A DNA stretch of 64,000 nt from Membranipora membranacea (GCA_914767715.1 OU612068.1:25050001-25114000); one strand, 5' to 3'; positions 1-11,790 are shown, counted from the stretch's first letter. Notes: generated by a model not told the origin, from the sequence alone. Numbers and translations are program-made.

Positions 1-24
1 TGGCGTGGCGTGGCGTGGCGTGGA
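1..24. repeat. TGGCG pentanucleotide tandem repeat
   Basis: Nearly five copies of TGGCG open the window. The array probably continues to the left, outside the window. Confidence 0.8.
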
Positions 25-819
25 GTTGCCATAGATAAAGCTATGGGTGTTGCACTGTATGGCATCTCTATCGAAATTATAACCCAAACAAAATATCATA
101 GTATGCTATGCCTAACACCGATTCCAAATAACTGAAAATCTGAAACACAGAAAGGATGTAATAGGAAGTTATGTTCTGCACTAAGCAATGTACACATAGC
201 AAGCAAGGAAAACTCCTTCAAAAATTTTCAATATGTAGATAACAGTTCAATATTTAGCACAATTTTCTATCGATCGGATCTTGTTAGTCCTTTATGCAAT
301 TCAGTACCGCCAAATGAATATTTTAGAAATTTTAAACAGCACTTATGAGACCAACAGTTTCATAGCTAATGTAATTTTTATCATAATATTTAATTATTAA
401 TTTTAATATATGTATTCAACTGCAGACATTGAATTTTTATTTTTGGTAATTTAACACCACTGCTATTGATGGTGAACTTGTTAATCATGTATAGTGTAAC
501 ATTGTATCAAGAGGCAATTACAAAACTGGCTAAAGAGTGTTATCGATTTCATTTCGAACCTTAAAGCTACAAATATTTAAAGAGCAATGGGAATTGTCAA
601 ATTGTCAGCGCTGCTGAATTACACTGAAACTTGGGCTTCAATTAAGAGAATTGAAAACATTTTAATCGATGGAGTCATAGATGGCTTAAATTTGTTATTG
701 AGTCCATCACATCATAAGAAACAAGACATCTAAGATTCAGCAACTAATTGAACAAAGGTTGCCTATGTGCCTAGGCTGATTCTTCACTCTTCTGTCAGCG
801 TAAGATATAAAAGCTTCGC
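25..819. other. Upstream region of the K+ channel gene
   Basis: No coding frame or RNA gene is visible. It should contain the promoter and 5' leader of the K+ channel gene, but no clear TATA or initiator could be assigned. A small hairpin (CCATAG, spacer, CTATGG) lies at 29-46. Confidence 0.5.
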
Positions 820-3800
820 ATGGCTGATCACGCTGCTATTATGAGCATTCTGGCAGTTAATAGAAATAATAAAGATCTACAAGACATCGAGGTGTTATCT
901 GTACAGCAAGAGGATATGGAGTTAGACAACCAGGGCATGGCTTCCCTGATCAAGCTCAACATCTCTGGTCAAGCTTTCACTGTGTCTCAGAACCTGGTCA
1001 ACAAATACCGGACAAGCAAGTTAGCAAGGAGTAAGGAGCTCGAAGGTCACTGGTCGAAAGAGCTGCAGGCTTATTATTTTGACAGAGACCCTGCTTTGTT
1101 TAATGCAGTGCTTAACATTCTCCGATACAATGCTCTCATTGTACCACCAGGTTATGATATGAGGTTGGTAATGGAGGAAGTTGCATTCTGGGATGTGCCA
1201 TATTACGAAAGAGGTGTGGAAGAAACAGAGGAAGAGAGGTTGGAGAAAGAATTCCAAGCCTTAGAAAACCGTTCACCTCCCCCAGAGGAAACTGATAGCC
1301 AAATTCAGAAGTGGAGATATAGTTTGTGGTGTTTTATCACCGACCCTTTCGGCCCACATACCAGATTTAGAAAGCTATCTCTAGCCTATTCCTTCGTCAC
1401 CATATCTGCAGTGTTCTTTTACTTGGTTGTACATGGCATGAGTACTAGTGTGTACTTCCGAGTTCAGGCCAGACCTCCACGGCCGAAAGCAGATAATGAT
1501 CGGGTAAGAATCCCAGATATCTCAACAACACCATCAACCAGAGTGACAGGTGGCGGCCGGCAGAATGATATAGGTGATCGAGTTCTGCAGCTTAATTGTA
1601 CTGGAGATGATAAATTGGACTGCTACCTTAGTACAAAAGCACCCGTTTGGATAGACTATACTAAATCAGCTATGATAGCCCTGTTCACATTGGAGACACT
1701 ACTTCGTCTAGTTCTTTGCCCAGATCTGGCCTATTTCAAATCTATAATTAACTGGCTTGACATCATAGCTACGGGATGTGCAGTGGCTGTCATCGCTGTC
1801 GGAAGATACTTGGCAGAGGGAAACAAAACAAGAGAAATCGGATTCACCTTTGAGCTGCTCCAGTCCCTTCAGGTTATAAGAGTCTTCAAAGTCTTTCAGG
1901 TATGTACATGATGACAAGCAATTCATCCAGATTCAACATCTAAATGTTAGATGCAATGGATATTTGGAGCCCAGCAGCTCTCAATCTCTTCTTTTCACTC
2001 ATTAATGCCAAGTTTTAGCACAATGGAAGCTCAGAATGTGCATAACCGGAGTGAGAGTGTAATCTTTGATTGTAATATTTTGGATTTACCACTGATTCTA
2101 TCTGGCCAAGCATAGAGGTGAAAATTTATTGGTGGAGATATTTTTCTTTCCGTTACTGAAAACTAATTCATTTTGCCCAGGGTGAGTAAGAAAAGGTTTT
2201 TGGTTATAATTCCAGTATGCCAATGTATTGGACGGACTGATGGTGATTATGCTGACTATCAGAGCTTGTCTGAAGGAGTTAGCTCTCCTTATTCTATACC
2301 TGCTGCTTGCCATGTTTCTATTCTCCACTCTTATCTCGTTTGTTGAGCTCTCCGGAGAATCTGGTACTGGTATCCCTGATGTACTGCACGGTAAAGTGAA
2401 TTCATATTACTAACCAATGAGCAGAAAAATATTATTTGTTCGGCCAGTTTTGGAATTATTGCTTCTCAAATAATCACGTGGAGCAGAACTAGCATAGTAT
2501 TTATACTTGGCGCATATAGAAAAACAATCTATGCGACTGAAAGGACCTGATCTGAGAGGCTGAAGGTCAGGGCAAGCCAAACATTCTACCTGTACTTAAT
2601 GTCGTAATGAGAAAATCTCTAACTGTTTTAAACACAATAAACGAATGCGGCACAAATCTGATAAATTTACTCCAAATTAGTTTTGAAAGCAAATTTATTG
2701 AGAAGATTGAAAAACCATAGGCAATATAGGTTACTGACCAAAATCTTATAAAGCAGTTCTTATTTAAACTGTATCTTATTCCATCTCCATAAGGTTACTT
2801 ATCTCCTCGGGAATGAATGAATTATTCAAAACCTTATTAAGTTGAAGTCTTTGCTTTATCTCTTTTTTAGACATTGTATCAGGAATTCGTTTTCGATCCT
2901 CCTTTAACGAGAAATGAAACAATCACATTCCCTTCGACGACTGTCTACATTACCAACACATCAAAGTATACTAGGATTTGGGGATTTCTGGAGCAAGGAA
3001 ATATTAGTAATCATTCATTAGAAAAAAGTTAACACATTTCCCACAATGCAATTTTAGCCTAGTATTAATTGGGAGAACAGGCCAAACCCACACTGATTAT
3101 GTGATATACTGTTTTATGTATATCTTGGATTGACAGAGCATGAATTAACACATATTATGGCTTACGTACCATCAGGGTCAGGTGTGACAAACAGAATTAG
3201 GGCAGAACCCTTGTGGTACTTAACTGCTTGATTCCAACGATTAGAGATACTCATCCTATAAGTGTAATCTCAATGTCAGTGTGGGCCGAACTCTAGCCAT
3301 GATATCATTGAGGTTATTTCCATTGGAAATGGAGACAGTTGAGATGGTGGGTGCCCAATAAAATAATAATTTATATCAATTCCCATTGATTCAAGTTCAG
3401 GGCTGGTATAAGGTCTATCTCTAATATGACATACGCTTTTACAGGTTATTGGTGGGCGATTATAACAATGACTACAGTTGGCTACGGAGATTTCTATCCA
3501 ACAACTGCTGTAGGCTACCTAATTGGTATAATGTGTGCAATCACAGGTAAGCAGCAAGTTGTTTTGCCTAGATCCGATTGGTCCATTGCCGATCTCAGGT
3601 GGCACAACACCAGTTAGTTCTTTTATACTATGTCTTTCACAAGCTCACATTATTTCATGAGTCAGGCCACTGTGAAATAGCTGGATTTCTAATTGATCGT
3701 ATATAAAAAATAGTTTGATTTCTCATGTCAGGGAGTTATTCAACTTCTTGCTCAGATACCCTTAACATTGCTAAAAAATCTATAAATTTAAACAACCTTG

Positions 3801-4048
3801 GATATTATTTATGTCCAGTCCATATTCATATGCAAATACGTTGTGAGTTTATGGCTAGGTCCAATCTATCATTTACAGGTATAATAATGACAGCACTGCC
3901 AGTGGCAGTTATTGGCAGCAACTTTGATAGGTACTGGCAGCATAATAAGAAACGCCAAGCAGCGCTCAAGGCATCAAGAAATTGGAAAATACAACAAGAT
4001 GAATCCACCTGTGAAGAAGAAAAATACGTCAACTTTGGACTCAACTGA
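820..4048 (+). CDS. Voltage-gated potassium channel (Kv family), 4 exons
   Basis: Exons 820-1899, 2216-2390, 3445-3546 and 3879-4048 join in frame to 508 residues with GT-AG introns. The product should be a plasma-membrane K+ channel subunit that assembles as a tetramer. An N-terminal T1/BTB tetramerisation domain (about residues 42-135) carries YYFDRDP but no Zn-binding His/Cys set. S1 lies near 190-210. A long S1-S2 loop contains an NCT glycosylation site. S2 ([13 protein letters not shown]) and S3 (NWLDIIA) keep the acidic counter-charges. S4 spans the exon 1/2 junction and reads [15 protein letters not shown] then YANVLDG, so only two of the usual positive residues remain. Exon 3 holds the pore TMTTVGYGD; exon 4 holds S6 [11 protein letters not shown] and a short tail of about 45 residues. 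ATG 820 is the first in the open frame. Family assignment is firm; subfamily and voltage dependence are not. Confidence 0.93.
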
Positions 4049-4179
4049 ATTATTTTGTAGTCTGTGTCACATTCTTTCCTGTAATTTAAAAGTCTTTGCC
4101 AAATATGTTGTCACCAGTATTAGTCAGGTGTATTTATAAATAGCTGTCATCTAAATATTACAACAGTGTTGCACAATAT

Positions 4180-4214
4180 GTTGAACCAAGGAGTCTCAAA
4201 CTCCTTGGTTGAAC
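4180..4214. repeat. Hairpin downstream of the K+ channel stop
   Basis: AACCAAGGAGT, a short loop and ACTCCTTGGTT form an 11-bp perfect stem that extends with one mismatch. It lies about 130 bases after the channel stop codon, so it is probably in the 3' UTR. A related hairpin occurs at 61496-61530. Confidence 0.7.
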
Positions 4215-4264
4215 TTATCTACCCATTTTTAGTCACTAGCTGCAATCACAATTTAAATTTCACA

Positions 4265-4270
4265 AATAAA
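4265..4270 (+). terminator. Candidate poly(A) signal AATAAA of the K+ channel gene
   Basis: This is an AATAAA hexamer about 220 bases after the channel stop codon. It is a candidate only; no cleavage data are available. Confidence 0.45.
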
Positions 4271-4603
4271 CAAAGCTATTCTTTATATTTCGATATAATT
4301 TTTTTTCCCTGATTAACAAACAAATCTTTTGAAAAAACAGTACAAGAGATCATATTCACAGATTTAAAAACCAATCAACACCTGCAGTCACCAGGTTCAA
4401 TGCTACCCTGGAGCTCCAGTGTGTTGGAGACTGCTCTCATCAGGCGGTGGACCTTCTGCCCTCTCATGACTTTTTTGGCAACTAGATATTTGACATCAGT
4501 TTATGGCAAGGCATCGCTATAATGTATTCTCCTATGGAAACTGGACAGAGCACACCAGTGCCATGTTATAAGTAAATGCCGTACCATATACTTTATAAGG
4601 TAC

Positions 4604-4609
4604 TTTATT
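4604..4609 (-). terminator. Candidate poly(A) signal AATAAA of the sulfotransferase gene
   Basis: TTTATT on the plus strand reads AATAAA on the minus strand, about 200 bases after the sulfotransferase stop codon. It and the signal at 4265 bound the short convergent gap between the two genes. Confidence 0.45.
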
Positions 4610-4807
4610 TGGTTATGAGATCCTAAGTGTTTGACGAATAAATATAAATATAATATAATAATAAAATCGTTATGAGATATGCTGTGAGTGTAATTAAAAA
4701 TAAATTTAGTACAGCCAGTATTATGTGAAATACAACTCAAGATTATAAGTAAAACAGCATTAGCAATTAGCATAAAGTGGTATCTAGCCCAAAAATTCAT
4801 CTGTTAT

Positions 4808-7800
4808 CTAGACAAGAAAAGGTGTTTCTGGGTAGTCAAATAAAAATATTTCGTAGCGGTAATAAAACCTCACTCTATTTATTAAAACAGGATTTATTTC
4901 CTTCCAGTAGTCAGTGTAGGATTTGTGTGCCCCTTGCTTCTCTACTGATCTTATAGTCTTTGCTCTAACCTCATCCATAGTTTTCCGAGGGTCGATGACT
5001 CCAGCTTGTTTGAATATATATTCTTTCTCAGCAGCCATGTTTTCCATCAAAACTGGAAATAAATGACAATAAGTTATTTCATCTGTAGCTTCCTCAAAGG
5101 ATGGTGTTTAGTTTGCAAAGAAAGACAAAGGACAAAATCTTGGGAGGTGAATACTTGATTGGGAGTTATCCTGTCCATATCGTAGAATAGAAAACTTCCT
5201 CTTTGGGCCAATTCAGTAAGAAGGTAGCCAGAAAGGGAGTTCAGGCTAACACCAACAAAAGTCTTAATCTACTTAAAACATTGAAATAGTAATATCCTAG
5301 CCTTGTCATGCGGCCACAAAAAGTCATATTCAGTATCAGTACACCTCAGCACAGTGTAATGGAGGTGTAGAAAGCAGATTTTGTAGGTATCAAATTACTG
5401 GATTACTCACCCACATAGTCGTAAGGATAATCACAAATTGCACAGTGATGATATGTTCTATCTACGTGACCATAAGGCTCAGTCTTTTCACGTGAGAAAC
5501 TTTCAACAACACAGCGAAGAAAACTAGCAAAGGTTGTGATCTCACAATTCCGTCCAAACTCCAGCTTGCATCTATGAGCTAAAAAATATTGTATATTTAT
5601 GTAATAATGCAAATAAATGCACGATATGAATGAGAATACTAAATTGTCAAGGGTCCATGCCACCCTTTTTTTTTGAATTGCAGGATTTTAATCTGATATT
5701 AAATATATTTCTTGCAAGAAAAGTTCAATTTCATATCATGACTATGAGCCTGAACTATCCTGATCTAAATCAAGTTAATTATTTTGCATTTTTAAGGCCT
5801 CTTACGAACACTGGGGCTAGTTTTCATTAAACTTACATCTTTTAAATTCCCAATATGTTTCACACTTTTCTCTGTATACGCTGACTAGTCGGTCCCATGG
5901 GCTCCGTGATATGGTATAAGTGGTGTATTCTTTTACATCTTTAGGCTTTGTCTGGAATCGAACAATACATAATCACAGGGTAGACAAGTTCTCGATTTAG
6001 TTTATCAGGCAAGGATGAAATGAGATAGTTTTTGGATTGCCTTTTTTGTATCAAATAATGTTACTCTTCTTATTATAAATATGGCACGTTTTAAAAATTC
6101 AAATGCTGCAACTTTAGACTGGAACCTCAAGGGAGTCAGGTCAATTTCATATACTCTCAATGACTCGCTGTCTTCAGCAATCTCAGACAATTGCAGTCTC
6201 AGACCTAAAATAATCAGATTTACAGTGTTGTGATTTCTACCGCGAAACCAGACCAGAAAACTGACATCTTCCAAGAGAATGTTGCATGTCAAATGTGATA
6301 AATCATTTACCTGAGTGTCAAAAAAGTCTTGTAACTTTATAGCCCACATCTGGGAGATAAATGGTCTGGTAGGAACACGGCTAGGAGCAAAATTCATAAC
6401 ACTCCAAGCTCTCTTCCAAAACATAGAGCCCATTTTTGGCATCCAACAGAATCCCATCTTAAGACGTGTATTAATCATCACTTGCTAGATAAAGTGACAA
6501 GACAGATGTTATTCATAGCTTTTCAGTTATCATATTCAGCAATACTAAAATGGCGTTATGGGGTTAAAATCGCAAATCTGTCTCTTTCCAAAGACTGAGA
6601 AATAGCAACCGCTGTATTCAGCACCAAGTTGCTCTCTGTTTGCAGGCAGGTCAGAGCACACCTGGGGCGTCAATTGAGCCCAGTATTGGGCAAGTGGCAG
6701 GGGGATTTGAACCCAAGACCTTCAGTGCTTGCACATTAGAGGGCAGGCGCTATAACAGACTGAGCTACCTCCTACTACTTTTAGTTGACACACCAGATTT
6801 GATGCTGCCAGACAAGAGCTGGGCATATTCATTCCATCGTGTTTTTTGGAGATAATCTGAAGTAACAAGTGCCACCCACAAGGAATGCTATTAAACCTTA
6901 AATCAGTGCTGTGGCTTGACAGACAGCAGGATAGTTATATTCTCAAACGCAGGAAAACTAGACAATAATATTTTTATATCTCAAAATGATTAACACTAAA
7001 CTCACTGTCTCATGTATGTTACGCTTTCTTTTTTCCAGACCTCCATAATTAGAAAGTGATGCATTTAACATGTAAGAATGATAATCTTTGCACCTTTCCC
7101 TACAAAAATAAAGACAATCTATGACTCGAACAGCTCAGACGTCAATCCATGAATAATCTCGGTCACAGTTTGACCGTCTGAGTTTGACCCGATCAGCTGA
7201 CAGCTATGCCCTTGGTACTGATAGCCATGTCATTTGACTTGTAGCCATGTTGTAGCATGTAGCAGAGGTCGAGGAAGAGTTTAGATGTAAAGAATATGTA
7301 AAGAAGTTAACAAACCTCACCCATCCACCTGCGGCTTATCAGTGGAAGGAGAGCAACTCCAAATGCAGGCAAACTGGATCAAACTTGTATATATACAGGG
7401 AGGGTGGGACAATATCATACCGGGATCATACCTGACTCTTTTGATTCTTGCAGTGAGGACCACTCCCAGTTTTGTTTGATTCTGCCAGTCAGGCTCATAG
7501 TGCTGACACTGCTGATTGCTGCCGATACTCTCTGGACATGGGAAAAGACTACCAACGGGTTCTCCAACCAGCAGATTATGATTGAGTTTATTATTGTTTT
7601 CTGTTCCCTTTTTCTCGGTGGCTGTGTATCTTTTTTGAGTGTTTATACGCTCAGGCGCTAGCTGATGTTTATCCAAGCCGCTAACATTGGAGTTGATGAT
7701 TGTGGTGTGGTAGGCGGGAGTATTGTCACCTAAAAAGATCAAGAGGATGGGCTCAATCTTACTTTCAACATGCTGATCCATATAGCAGTAGGGAAAGGAA

Positions 7801-8720
7801 TGATTAAAAAAATCAAAGTTGCAAAGACATACCTCTCTAGGTTGGCCGAATAGTTTTTCCAGAGCAAGTATAATTTGTAATAGGATGAAGCAAACATTTA
7901 AAACTGTCTGCAAAAGAATATTGGCCAACCTTATCCAAAAAGTCAATAAAAAACCTGGTAGAACACAAACAAAACTCTTGACTTAAAGGGCAACCAAGGT
8001 TTCAAACAACTTCTCATTGATGGCCATTGATTAATAGCAGATTGCACCTTCTGCATGGGGAAAAAGACAAAATATAATTCGGATGATTATTCAGCCAGAA
8101 TTCTTGTGAAACATTTCTTCCATCAGGAACTCAAACTCAGCTTAAAGAGAATACCACATAGCAGTTTCCTGTTCCTGTTATTATTTAGCCTGTGCTCTAT
8201 AATTATTACAGCAAAGTCTTGGAACCTCCCCTAAACTGAAGTGTTACCCAGCTTAGAGTCAGCAACTACTTTGAGTTTTGCATCGCGTAATGCACAAAGC
8301 TGATGCTGCCCAGCACATTATTTGCTACCCATTAATGCATTGCTGCGAAACCTTGGTTGCCCTTTAAGAAAGCTATCGACTAGTGAAATTGATAGTAAGA
8401 TACAAACAAAACTTATTGATCAATAATTTCAATAATTGCACACTATCACATATCACACCATATTATATTACGTCTGCTACAAAATCAATTTTACCCAAAA
8501 CAAATGGAGTTGTTGAGGGCTGCCACCAATCTGTCGTCCAGCGCTCTTGCAGTGTTCTGCCATATCTGTTAGTTCCATCAACAGCTGTCGCTCTCTTCCA
8601 GAAGTACACGGGAGAAATGACTGCCGCTTGTTTTGTAAAACTCGTGTAAAAAATGCCTGTGAGTGATAATGTCAAAGTACAAGCTAGGACTATTCGAACA
8701 GCGGAGGTAGAGCTGGGCAT
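4808..8720 (-). CDS. Carbohydrate sulfotransferase (CHST8-14/HNK-1 ST-like), 5 exons
   Basis: Minus-strand exons 8720-8495, 6480-6311, 5951-5837, 5578-5411 and 5052-4808 join in frame to 307 residues. The family transfers sulfate from PAPS to sugar chains in the Golgi lumen. Exon 1 supplies a short cytosolic start and a type II signal anchor (VRIVLACTLTLSLTGIFYT). Exon 2 carries the 5'-phosphosulfate loop region GFCWMPKMGSMFWKRA. Exon 3 carries the 3'-phosphate motif RSPWDRLVSVYREK. Exons 4-5 carry the family C-terminal half (HHCAICDYPYDYV, then YWKEINPVLINRVRFYYRYE). The length suits the family, although the stem is short. The exon 1 to exon 2 join spans a 2-kb repeat-filled intron; it keeps frame but is the least certain, and a small stem exon could be missing. 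The acceptor sugar cannot be told. Confidence 0.86.
6696..6772 (-). repeat. tRNA-derived SINE-like remnant
   Basis: Read on the minus strand, it has a tRNA A-box-like TAGCTCAGTCTG and a B-box-like GGTTCAAATCC about 35 bases later, with recognisable D-arm and T-arm order. The acceptor ends do not pair, so this is not a working tRNA. The related-looking sequence continues to about 6610 and suggests a SINE head. It lies in sulfotransferase intron 1. Confidence 0.5.
7318..7390 (+). repeat. Dispersed repeat, copy near 7.3 kb
   Basis: It contains GAGCAACTCCAAATGCAGGC followed by AAACTGGATCAAACTT. Related cores recur near 13.3, 19.1, 19.35, 47.7 and 48.7 kb (see findings). Confidence 0.55.
7983..8367. 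mobile_element. TTAA-flanked MITE
   Basis: A 377-bp element (7987-8363) has perfect terminal inverted repeats starting AGGGCAACCAAGGTTTC and is flanked by TTAA on both sides (7983-7986 and 8364-8367). No transposase frame is present, so it is non-autonomous. TTAA targets are typical of piggyBac and Kolobok families. It sits in sulfotransferase intron 1. Confidence 0.85.
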
Positions 8721-10264
8721 AACTGGCGTCTGCTTGCTATTGTCACACCCTGTGTAAAGGAAGAATACAATAGATATGAGAAAGGAACGGTGTCACCATT
8801 GATCATACTAATAATATATATATATATATCCACTATACCTGAAAGAGATGATTGAGAAAGCGCCATAATTTTGCCGGGATGTAAAGGCAGTGAATTGGGG
8901 CATCTCTCAAAGGGTATTTTCCACTGATATGTATTATATGGATGAGAGAAACATATCTGATCCTGAGCAGGCGTGTGGCTGTTTATGTATGGTTGCTAGC
9001 CCGCATTTCTCATCTTTGATTGGTCATCAAGTTCAGAACATATTATGGCTGCATGTTACAAACTTTTGTCAAGCACCTTACCTGAGTTTTTGAAGGTCGT
9101 TACTTGGGCGTCAATCAATGCATAACGTAAAAGTTGCCAGATTTATTTAGATCCTGACACAAAGTTTTATACTGATCGCTTATCTCCACAAGTAGCCACG
9201 CTATGTATTTATCCACTGATCAATATGTTCATATCGATGGTATCTTCTAAAAATGGTATCTCAGTAGGCTATAGCCTATTTGCCTCCTAGGTACTCACCA
9301 ACATAAGAAATTTGTGAGTATGAAGTTAGTTTTTCCTTTTAGTCCCCTCTCTTCACCGCACTGACTTCAAGGTTGCTTCCTGTTTCAACGATCTTTTCTT
9401 TCTAATACAGACTGTTGATTTATAAAAAAAGAATTAAGTTTATAGTCCACTGTTAAATCCTATTACGGGGTGAGTTTCAATCGAATCTCTGCAACCAACT
9501 TATCCCACAACTGAATACCACAACTCTAGGACACAACGCAAACAGAGTATCATAACAAATAGAGATTGAAGTTTAATAGTCAGAACAATCAGAAGCGTAG
9601 TAATCACTAAGAAATCAATGAGCTGTGTTGCAGTTATATGTGGGGAAACAACTGTTGTTTGCTCTAATAGATCCTATGTAAACCTGAGGTGGAAAATTCA
9701 ATAACTCTATTGTGTATTAAGTTTGGATAAGTAATGCAGGTGATTAGGAAATCAAATAATATAAACTCAGGACAGAGAGAGATATTATGCTGCAGCCCAT
9801 TGAATACCGGGTTTGGTTAGACCCTAGATGCACTCCCACCAGCAGCAAGTAACCCGGCGCAGAAATTGCAGCAATTGGCAAATAATATCTTGCTGCCTGT
9901 GCTTTGGGATGTGGCGTGTGATACGGTCCCCTGAATTTGATCAACCATTTAGTTTTAATCAGCCTTTTCATACAAATAAAATTTGCTACTTTGGTTAAAC
10001 TCATAGTTATAACTACACCAGTAGAAGCGATTTAATAAACTTACCCATTGACAAGTGACAGTGAGATACGTACTTTTGCCAAACTTCAACCACAATAAAT
10101 AATTTTTCCCTCTACTAACATCTAATTACAGAGAGCCATAAATTATGAAACACCTGATCCTCATATATACATATAATTATATCTACTAATTATAGGTTAT
10201 TATTGTCTCATCGAAGATGGAGTACCCGCAGCCAGTGAGGGGGTTATGGAGTGGGCTTACACAA

Positions 10265-10381
10265 GTACCGTTGGATTGACAAACTTATTAGGCACATATA
10301 TTACTCAACAAAATGAGCAATTGTACTGTTGGATTGACAAACTTTTTAGGCACATATATTACTCAACAAAATAAGCAATTG
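10265..10381 (+). repeat. 58-bp tandem duplication
   Basis: Two neighbouring copies, starting at 10265 and 10323, share TTGGATTGACAAACTT and the following sequence through GCAATTG with only a few differences. This suggests a fairly recent duplication. Confidence 0.85.
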
Positions 10382-10868
10382 ACCATGGATTGTCGGGCAA
10401 TGCATTTAAAACATATTACATATTATATAAAATAAATATAAAATATAATATATAATATCCTCCCTTTGCTGTGTAATTAATTTATCTATTTCTCTTTTCA
10501 AAACTTTGGTGTCTGACAAGATAAACGGATTCCAAATGAGAGTTCACAATTTTAGCCTTAATCGCAAGGCATACTTGATAAAGTTTAAGGCAGGACCACA
10601 CATTAGTGTCTCTCCCACAGTTCACTTCTACGACCCCTCACAAATTTGATATCAACATAATATCCTCTGACTCACCAACAACTTTCTTCGCTGGTGACTG
10701 GACAGATACATTGCACCAGCCAGGATATATATTAGTAACAGTGGTGCATTGCACTGACGAGGTTAAATATATTCATCATTATACATAATAGAGGTATGCA
10801 CTGATCAACTCATCATTTCCTCAGCAACAGGGAAAATAGTATATTACAGTGTGCACAATTAGGCCTAT

Positions 10869-10916
10869 TGGTAGCACTCATAGAGTTATTATATAATAAC
10901 TCTATGGTAGCACTCA
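10869..10916. repeat. Palindrome flanked by 12-bp direct repeats
   Basis: A perfect 24-bp palindrome (10881-10904, starting TAGAGTTATTAT) is bounded by TGGTAGCACTCA on both sides. This looks like a tiny insertion with a target-site duplication. Confidence 0.8.
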
Positions 10917-11790
10917 ACCAATACAAAAGAAATACGAGTGATAGTGGATAAAAGTTAGATTCCTTTATTACAAAGAATTATAAATATTCGACAAGATGTA
11001 TTAAAATAATCACAGACAATAATATATTTAGTTACATGGGGAGCTGGTACAATATCATTGTCTGCAGCATAAAACGAAGCTACATGTACGTAATAATCCT
11101 ATACAAAATAATGAACATAATGATAATGAATACACCAGCAAAAATAGGGATAGTAACTTAATGCCTTATAAGGTCTGGACTATAACAGCGATGTCATCCA
11201 AAACACTTTATTAAGTATACATAGAACTTAATATAATAGAATTGAGAAATATAGATTTTGGTAACAAGATCGATAATAATATGTTACAGCTCTATGTCAT
11301 AGAAAAATTATAAAATCTCCAAATCACAGTCATTAATGATCAACAGCTAGGGATTGAAGCGGCGGTTCCACGAGAGTTTGTGCGCAAAATGTGTTACTGA
11401 ATTAGATAGTTGTAAAAATGGCAGGGTATCCGGCAAAATCACTACCACCAAAAAATGGTCGGGACTAGAAGCAATGTCCTGGGTTAATTGTGCTCATAGG
11501 TTTGAGCTGTCATTATCTACATGGGTTACAGCATCACTCTTATCATACTTTTGTTACTGCTAAGTTAATTCAAAGAAAAAACAACCGGCATGTGATACAA
11601 ATACTGTTGTTCAATGCATCACTATGGTATGTTTCTGAGCCAACTATCAGGAGGTAGTGTGTCAAATCGGAATCAGGGAAGACAACTCGTAATTCACATA
11701 AAGACTAACCAAGGATCTCAGACTATGTGCCTTCAGATATGATACATGGTCTTAAACGTAACACACACTACATCCATCATAACATCATCA

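Noticed and set aside
2871-2995. Possible extra K+ channel exon between exons 2 and 3
   Set aside because: An acceptor-like TTTTTAG exists, but the frame set by exon 2 hits a stop (GAG AAA TGA) and exon 2 joins exon 3 directly in frame into a full pore.
6696-6772. Functional tRNA gene
   Set aside because: The acceptor arm does not pair and the T-arm is irregular; a SINE head is more likely.
7317-7946. 209-codon minus-strand open frame in sulfotransferase intron 1
   Set aside because: No family motif; it overlaps a dispersed repeat. The exon-like piece near 7810-7930 hits a stop in the phase required between exons 1 and 2.
9744-10004. 86-codon minus-strand frame in the intergenic region
   Set aside because: No recognisable motif, no splice partners, repeat-like surroundings.
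11354-11563. 69-codon plus-strand frame
   Set aside because: Length expected by chance; no motif and no neighbouring exons.
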